A stretch of DNA of 64,000 nt, from positions 77,456,001-77,520,000 of the forward strand of contig NC_092339.1 in NCBI RefSeq assembly GCF_046630445.1. Reading direction: 5' to 3'. The notes beneath the pieces are model-generated. The model worked only from the letters and a program-made list of their open reading frames with translations. It was not told the DNA's origin and made no database searches. This DNA is from Rutidosis leptorrhynchoides. Its lineage: Eukaryota > Streptophyta > Magnoliopsida > Asterales > Asteraceae. Position numbers and translations under genes: made by a program. Position 1 is the stretch's first letter, and each line of letters starts with the position of its first letter. Of this stretch, positions 57,318 to 64,000 are shown in pieces.

Positions 57318-60300
57318 CTATTTTGCGTCATCGGAAAACAAGTGTGGATATTTTTGTTTCATTTGATCCTCTCGTTCCCAAGTAAACTCGGGACCCCTTC
57401 GAGCATTCCAACGAACCTTAACGATCGGTATGTTGCTCTGCTTGAGCTGTTTAACTTCACGGTCCATGATTTCGATTGGTTCTTCGATGAATTGTAGTTT
57501 CTCGTCGACATGGATTTCTTCAAGAGGAATGGTGAGATCTTCCTTTGCAAGACACTTCTTAAGGTTTGAGACGTGAAATGTATTATGTACTCCGGCGAGT
57601 TGTTGTGGTAACTCGAGTCGATAAGCTACCGGTCCAATGCGTTCGATAATCTTGAACGGGCCTACATATCTTGGGTTCAGTTTACCCCTTTTTCCGAAGC
57701 GTATTACACCTTTCCACGGTGACACCTTTAACATAACCATGTCACCGATCTGAAACTCTAATGGTTTCCTTCGAACATCGGCGTAGCTCTTTTGGCGACT
57801 ACGGGCTGTTTTCAATCTCTCCTTGATTTGTACTATCTTCTCAGTCGTTTCGTGTATGATCTCGGGACCAGTTAATTGTCGATCTCCTACTTCATTCCAA
57901 CAAATAGGAGATCTACACTTCCTTCCGTACAATGCTTCGAATGGCGCAGCTTTAATGCTCGCATGATAACTATTATTATACGAGAATTCTGCTAATGGTA
58001 GATATTTATCCCATCCGTTTCCAAAATCGATCACACATGCCCTGAGCATGTCTTCAACAGTCTGAATCGTTCTTTCACTCTGCCCGTCGGTTTGCGGATG
58101 ATACGCGGTACTCATATCCAAACGAGTTCCTAGGGCCTCCTGTAGTGATTGCCAGAACTTTGATGTAAATCTACTATCACGATCGGATATAATGGAAATA
58201 GGTATTCCATGCCTTGAAACAACTTCCTTTATATACAATCGTAATAGTTTCTCCATTCTATCCGTTTCCTTTATAGGCAAGAAGTGTGCAGACTTGGTGA
58301 GACGATCAACAATCACCCAAATGGTGTCGTATCCCCAGGCAGTCTTTGGTAACTTCGTGATGAAATCCATGGTAATACCATCCCATTTCCATTCTGGGAT
58401 TTCTGGTTGTTGAAGTAACCCTGACGGCTTCTGGTGTTCAGCTTTGACTTTGGAACAAGTTAAACATTCCCCAACATATGTTGCAACGTCTGTCTTTAAA
58501 TTAGGCCACCAATAATGTGTCTTAAGATCTTGGTACATCTTTCCAACTCCAGGATGTATCGAGTATCTTGTCTTATGTGCCTCATTTAATATCAACTTCC
58601 TTAATCCACCCAACTTCGGTACCCAAATACGATTTGCAAAATATCGAATTCCATCTTCCCGCATAACGAGTTGCTTCTCATACTTCTTCATTATTTCATT
58701 TCCTATATTTTCTTTAGTAAGTGCTTCTCGTTGAACTTCTTTGATTTGTGAGTTGAGATTCATGCGAATTTTTATGTTCATCGCTCGTACTCGAATTGGT
58801 TCTCGTTCCTTTCTGCTTAAAGCATCGGCCACCACGTTCGCCTTCCCGGGATGATAACGAATTTCACAATCATAGTCATTTATTAACTCGACCCACCTAC
58901 GTTGTCTCATGTTCAGCTGTTTCTAATCAAAAATATGTTGAAGGCTTTTATGATCAGTAAACACAGTGCATTTAACCCCATACAAGTAGTGTCTCCATAT
59001 CTTCAATGCAAACACGACTGCTCCCAGTTCTAGATCATGCGTCGTATAATTCCGCTCGTGAATCTTCAATTGTCGGGATGCGTATGCAATAACTTTCTTT
59101 CGTTGCATAAGAACGCAACCAAAACCTTGTCGCGAAGCGTCACAATATATTTCAAAATCATCGTTCCCTTCTGGTAACGATAAAATAGGCGCCGTAGTTA
59201 ACTTCTTCTTTAGTAATTGAAATGCACTCTCCTGCTCAGAAGTCCATTCATATTTCTTCCCTTTTTGCGTTAACGCTGTCAACGGCTTAGCTATTCGGGA
59301 AAAATCTTGAATAAACCTTCTATAATAACCGGCTAAACCCAAAAATTGACGTATCTGCGTTGGTGTCTTAGGAGTCTCCCATTTTTCAATGGCTTCAATT
59401 TTTGCTGGATCAACCTGAATTCCTTTGCTACTAACAACGTGGCCAAGAAATTGCACTTCTTTCAACCAGAAAGCACATTTAGAAAATTTAGCATATAGCT
59501 GTTCTTTTCTCAACAACTCTAATATCAACCTTAAATGCTGCTCATGCTCTTGCTCACTCTTGGAATAGATAAGAATATCATCAATGAAAACGATAACAAA
59601 CTTATCTAAATATGGACTACAAACTCGATTCATGAGGTCCATGAATACAGCTGGCGCATTTGTCAACCCAAACGGCATGACCAAAAATTCGTAATGACCA
59701 TAACGTGTCCGAAAAGCAGTTTTCGGAATGTCCTCTTCTTTGACACGTAATTGATGATAGCCCGACCTTAAGTCAATTTTTGAGTACACACATGATCCTT
59801 GGAGTTGATCAAATAAGTCGTCAATTCTCGGTAGTGGATACCGATTCTTGATAGTTAACTTATTTAATTCACGATAATCTATACACATCCTAAAAGATCC
59901 ATCTTTCTTTTTAACAAATAGAATCGGAGCTCCCCACGGTGAAGTACTTGGTCGTATGAATCCATGATCCAGTAATTCTTTTAACTGACTCTGAAGTTCT
60001 TTTAACTCGGACGGTGCAAGTCTATATGGAGCACGAGCCACTGGTGCAGCTCCTGGTACTAAATCTATTTGAAATTCTACAGATCTAAATGGAGGTAATC
60101 CCGGCAACTTTTCCGGAAAGACTTCAGGAAAATCTCTTGCCACAGGCACGTCATTGATGCTCTTCACTTTTTCCTTTGTTTCGACTTTATTAACATGTGC
60201 TAAGATAGCATAGCACCCTTTCTTCAAGCACTTTTGAGCTTTCAAATAACTAATGAGTTTTAGCTTTGAGTTACCCTTCTCTCCATAAATCATTACTGGC

Positions 60301-61748
60301 GTTTTATCCTTACGAGGAATGCGAATTGCCTTCTTGGCGCACACAACTTCAGCTCCTATTTTGGACATCCAGTCCATGCCGACTATTACATCAAAACTTC
60401 CTAATTCTACGGGTATCAAGTCAATTTTAAACGTTTCTCCGGCTAAATTTATTTTACAATCACGGCAAATTTTATCGGCTTTAATTAGTTTACCATTAGC
60501 TAACTCAATCATGTACTTAGCATCGAGAGGTAATGATGAACAATTCAATTTAGCGTGAAAGTCTCTACACACGTAACTTCTATCAGCACCAGTATCAAAT
60601 ATAATAGATGCAGATAAGTTATTAATGGTAAACGTACCCGTAACAAGCTCCGGGTCTTCACATGCCTCTTTAGCATTAATAACAAATGCTCTTCCACGTG
60701 CAGGTCCGATATTCTTCTCTGGATTCGGGCACTGGCTCTTATAGTGGCCTTGTTTTCCACACCCAAAACAAGTAATGGTAGCCAAAGCAGTTCTATTTGC
60801 GTTGGTGGCAGGAGTCTTGGCACCATTTGTATTCGTAACGAGAGCCCTACAATCTTCAGCAAGATGACCCTGTCGATTACATTTGTTGCATACCACACTA
60901 CAGTAACCAAAGTGATGTTTGTGACATCGGTTGCATAAAGGACTTTGTCCTTTGTAACCAAAACCTGAACCACTACCCGCACCTTTCGGGGTTTCTTGTT
61001 TCTTAAAAGTTTGTTGTTGATTACCTCGATCATAGCTTCCATTCCACTTTCTCTTGTTACCTGATACCTTCACATCAGTATTGAATGCTTTCTTATCCAA
61101 AATGACCTGATCCATTAGCTCGTTTGCCATGGTTATAGCTTCATGAATTGTCTTAGGTTTCGATGCTGTAACATTTGCCTTGACCTTTTTGGGCAAACCA
61201 TCTTTGTACATTTCAATCTTCCGTTCTTCGGTTGGAACCAATTCAGGACATAGCAAAACTAATTCCATGAATCGCTGATTGTAGTTGGTGATTTCAGTAC
61301 CAATAACCTTCAGACTTCGTAACTCATCTTCCAACTTCCTAACCTCGTTCCTTGGACAATATTCATTGATTAACATTGTTTTGAATTCTTCCCACGGAGT
61401 ATCATAAGCTACATCTCCTCCTACAGCCTTCACATAATTTTTCCACCACGTGAGTGCACTATCTTGTAAAGTGCACGATGCGTATTTGGTCATGTCCTTT
61501 TCAACACAACCACTGATTTTGAACACAGTTTCCATCTTTTCTATCCACCGGGTTAAACCGATCGGTCCTTCTGTTCCACTGAATGATGAGGGCTTGCAAG
61601 CTTGAAAAGTTTTGTAAGTGCACCCCACACGAGGATTTGGGTTAACTGCAGCACCTCTTGCAGCCTCGACCCATAACATTCTGTCGTTCACTCGCTGATT
61701 GATGAGTTCCTGGATTTCTTGTTCCGTCATTCGGTTCAATCGCGCCAT
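57318..61748 (-). pseudogene. Tekay-type chromovirus gag-pol, one in-frame stop, N-terminus fused to LTR
   Basis: One frame from 61748 ([13 protein letters not shown]) to the stop at 57318, broken only by a TAG at 58923-58925 inside RNase H. Gag domain ~30-230 (YRL-type [26 protein letters not shown]); knuckles [14 protein letters not shown] and [14 protein letters not shown]; protease [10 protein letters not shown]; reverse transcriptase [11 protein letters not shown] and [10 protein letters not shown]; RNase [12 protein letters not shown]. After the stop: integrase [10 protein letters not shown]...[33 protein letters not shown], and a C-terminal chromodomain-like [18 protein letters not shown]. 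The chromodomain places it among chromoviruses. No leader or primer site precedes gag: upstream of 61748 is LTR Y sequence, and an ATG at 61781 reads from that, so the N-terminus is probably truncated. Confidence 0.88.
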
Positions 61749-61749
61749 A

Positions 61750-64000
61750 TTCTTCATAAATTCCAAAAGTTCTAGTTTCATAAAATCAAGAATACTTCCA
61801 AGATTACAAGTTTACTTCCAAGTTTTTTTAAATCCATTCCAAGTAATCATCCAAGATCAAGAAACCTTTGTTACTTACAGTAGGTTATCTTTCTAATACA
61901 AGGTAATAATCATATTCAAACTTTAATTCAATTTCTATAACTATAACAATCTTATTTCGAGTGAAAATCTTACTTGAAATTGTTTTCGTGTCATGATTCT
62001 GCTTCAAGAACTTTCAAGCCATCCAAGGATCCTTTGAAGCTAGATATATTTTTCTCATTTCCAGTAGGTTTATCCAAGGAACTTGAGGTAGTAATGATGT
62101 TCATAACATCATTCGATTCATACATATAAAGCTATCTTATTCGAAGATTTAAACTTGTAATCACTAGAACATAGTTTAGTTAATTCTAAACTTGTTCGCA
62201 AATAAAAGTTAATCCTTCTAACTTGACTTTTAAAATCAACTAAACACATGTTATATATCTATATGATATGCTAACTTAATGATTTAAAACCTGGAAACAC
62301 GAAAAACACCGTAAAACCGGATTTACGCCGTCGTAGTAACACCGCGGGCTGTTTTGGGTTAGTTAATTAAAAACTATGATAAACTTTGATTTAAAAGTTT
62401 TTATTCTGAGAAAAAGATTTTTATTATGAACATGAAACTATATCCAAAAATTATGGTTAAACTCAAAGTGGAAGTATGTTTTCTGAAATGGTCATCTAGA
62501 CGTCGTTCTTTCGACTGAAATGACTACCTTTACAAAAACGACTTGTAACTTATTTTTCCGACTATAAACCTGTCATAACCCGTCCTTAACCGTAAGAACG
62601 TGTTAGATAACGTATGATTTCATTGCGAGGTATTGACCTCTATATGCGACATTTTTAAAAGAAAAACTGCATATATTATACATTACAAACCATGATTCTT
62701 ATTTTTGATACAAGCTTTGGACGAAATAAAGATGATTATCGTTTAGCGATAATCTTCGACTTACAAACTTTACAAATGATGATAACAACACGATTTCTAG
62801 CATATTTTACAACACAAGTTCTTGGATATGCAGTCTTATTTTTGACACAAATATGCGTACGCAAGATCCTGCTCAAATTCAACATAATGCAGCGGAAACT
62901 TCTAATTATCACCTGAGAATAAATATGTTTAAAACGTCAACATAAAGTTGGTGAGATATAGGTTTAGTGCCGGCAGCAATGTATATATAGACCACAAGAT
63001 TTCATATATAAACAGTTTAATAAAAATATTCTAAGTGGTTGAGCACTTGGTAACCATACTTAACATTTAATCACGTCGCATATTCCCTTTATTATGAAAT
63101 CTTACTACACCGTACCAAGTGTAGTCACGAAACGAAGTACTGTGCAACCGTTGAATACTGGTCGTCCAGTCCGGTTGGGGTTGTCAGGCCCGATAGATCT
63201 ATCAACAGGATTCGCGTTTACAATACCGCTGTAAATATTAGTTACCAAGCTACAGGGAAGTATGCCAGTGGTACAACTCAACGTAGAATATATTTTTGAG
63301 TTACTTGTGTCCATAACGTAAAACATAAAATACATGTATTCTCATCCCGAAATATTTAGAGTTTAAAAGTGGGACTATATACTCACTTTCGTCTTGAAGA
63401 TATGTAATTTCGACTTGGTCTCCGATTGATATCACGAACCTATCCATATATAGTTTATCAATATATTTCTATTTTAAACAATCGTCACATATATATACTT
63501 TTTATACTTTTAATAGTTTTAATAATTTCTTAGTCCGTAGTTAGCAGTCCGATGTTAGTAATTCAATTTTAATGGTTCATTTTTAGGTGTTTAATAAACC
63601 CCCAATGAAATAAATAAAAACCCCCATCGTATATGTATTGGTCGAGATTAATCTTGACCCATGGTACCGGTGTTGTCAAATGACGTGTTGCGTACATAAA
63701 GTACCGGTGTTGTCAAATGACGTGTTGCGTACAATCATGGGATCTTATGATTAATCTTCTCGTATTGTTTACGGGTGATCCTGAACCATATAAAATTAAA
63801 TTATGAGTACATATATATAAAATATCATGTTATTTTAAAAAGATGTGATTTATTTAATTTTCTCCAATTATTTTCGTAGCCAAACTAGTCTTAGATATCC
63901 GATCTCGTTTTGGTCATAGTTTCTTCGTTACAACTCCGTTTTCGTTGATTCAACTTGCCACTTCCTTGGATCGAGTCCCTCTTTAAGACTATGAACTGTA
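61750..64000. repeat. 2251-bp direct repeat, copy 2 (Y fragment 61750-62570 plus LTR X from 62571)
   Basis: Copy of 53766-56016 continuing past the window end. It directly abuts the gag start. If the whole repeat were a normal LTR pair, a primer site should lie between it and gag; none is seen. Confidence 0.88.

Noticed and set aside
61733-61748. TGGCGCGATTGAACC next to the repeat end as a possible primer-binding site
   Set aside because: The T-loop-like GATTGAACC follows too soon after TGG for an acceptor plus T-stem complement, and the bases are in-frame gag codons.

Overview
The window is nuclear DNA of a flowering plant. It has spliced plant-type genes (an IRE4-like AGC kinase and an OVATE-family gene), nested Ty1/copia and Ty3/gypsy retrotransposons with tRNA-iMet-type primer sites, an L1-type LINE, hAT- and Mutator-like MITEs and long (TA)n tracts. 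No bacterial or phage feature is visible. A eudicot, perhaps an asterid/Asteraceae species, is my guess from the look of the LTR families; I could not check it.

Layout. 1-5923: 5' part of a minus-strand Athila/Tat-like Ty3 element (gag-protease ORF running off the left edge, primer site, 2 kb LTR), inserted into a copia LTR. 5924-8706: copy A of a duplicated segment (copia LTR, unique DNA, left part of a hAT-like element). Copy A ends abruptly inside an exon of the kinase gene at 8707-13577 (minus), which is therefore cut in the middle of its kinase domain. 13578-19157: gene-poor, with a Mutator-type MITE, eroded ORFs and small tandem repeats. 19158-24069: an intact-looking copia element (copia-1, plus). 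24070-25740: fragments of decayed host genes, including a receptor-like cytoplasmic kinase exon with a stop. 25741-31276: complete copia-2 (minus) with matching target duplications but two in-frame stops. 30545-35920: copy B of the duplicated segment, carrying a 5'-truncated LINE. 35983-37403: a large AT-rich foldback made of two head-to-head elements in (TA)n. 37404-37588: the other end of the hAT-like element. 38429-39164: decayed response-regulator-like gene. 39707-40249: intact OVATE-family gene. 40610-46421: copia-3 (plus), very young. 46427-64000: stacked Tekay/chromovirus-type LTRs, a non-autonomous gag-like fragment, and a chromovirus gag-pol at 57318-61748 flanked by 2251-bp near-identical blocks exactly 7984 bp apart.

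Only the OVATE gene looks like a functional host gene inside the window. The rest is mostly a readable record of nested insertions. Copia-2 entered its site first and a direct segmental duplication followed. Afterwards the Athila-like element hit copy A, and the LINE is present only in copy B. The sharpest points are the duplication junction inside a kinase exon, the frame-preserving intron-like gap between gag and pol of copia-3, the templated filler at the LINE 5' junction, the (TA)n foldback pair and the exact 7984-bp repeat offset around the chromovirus.
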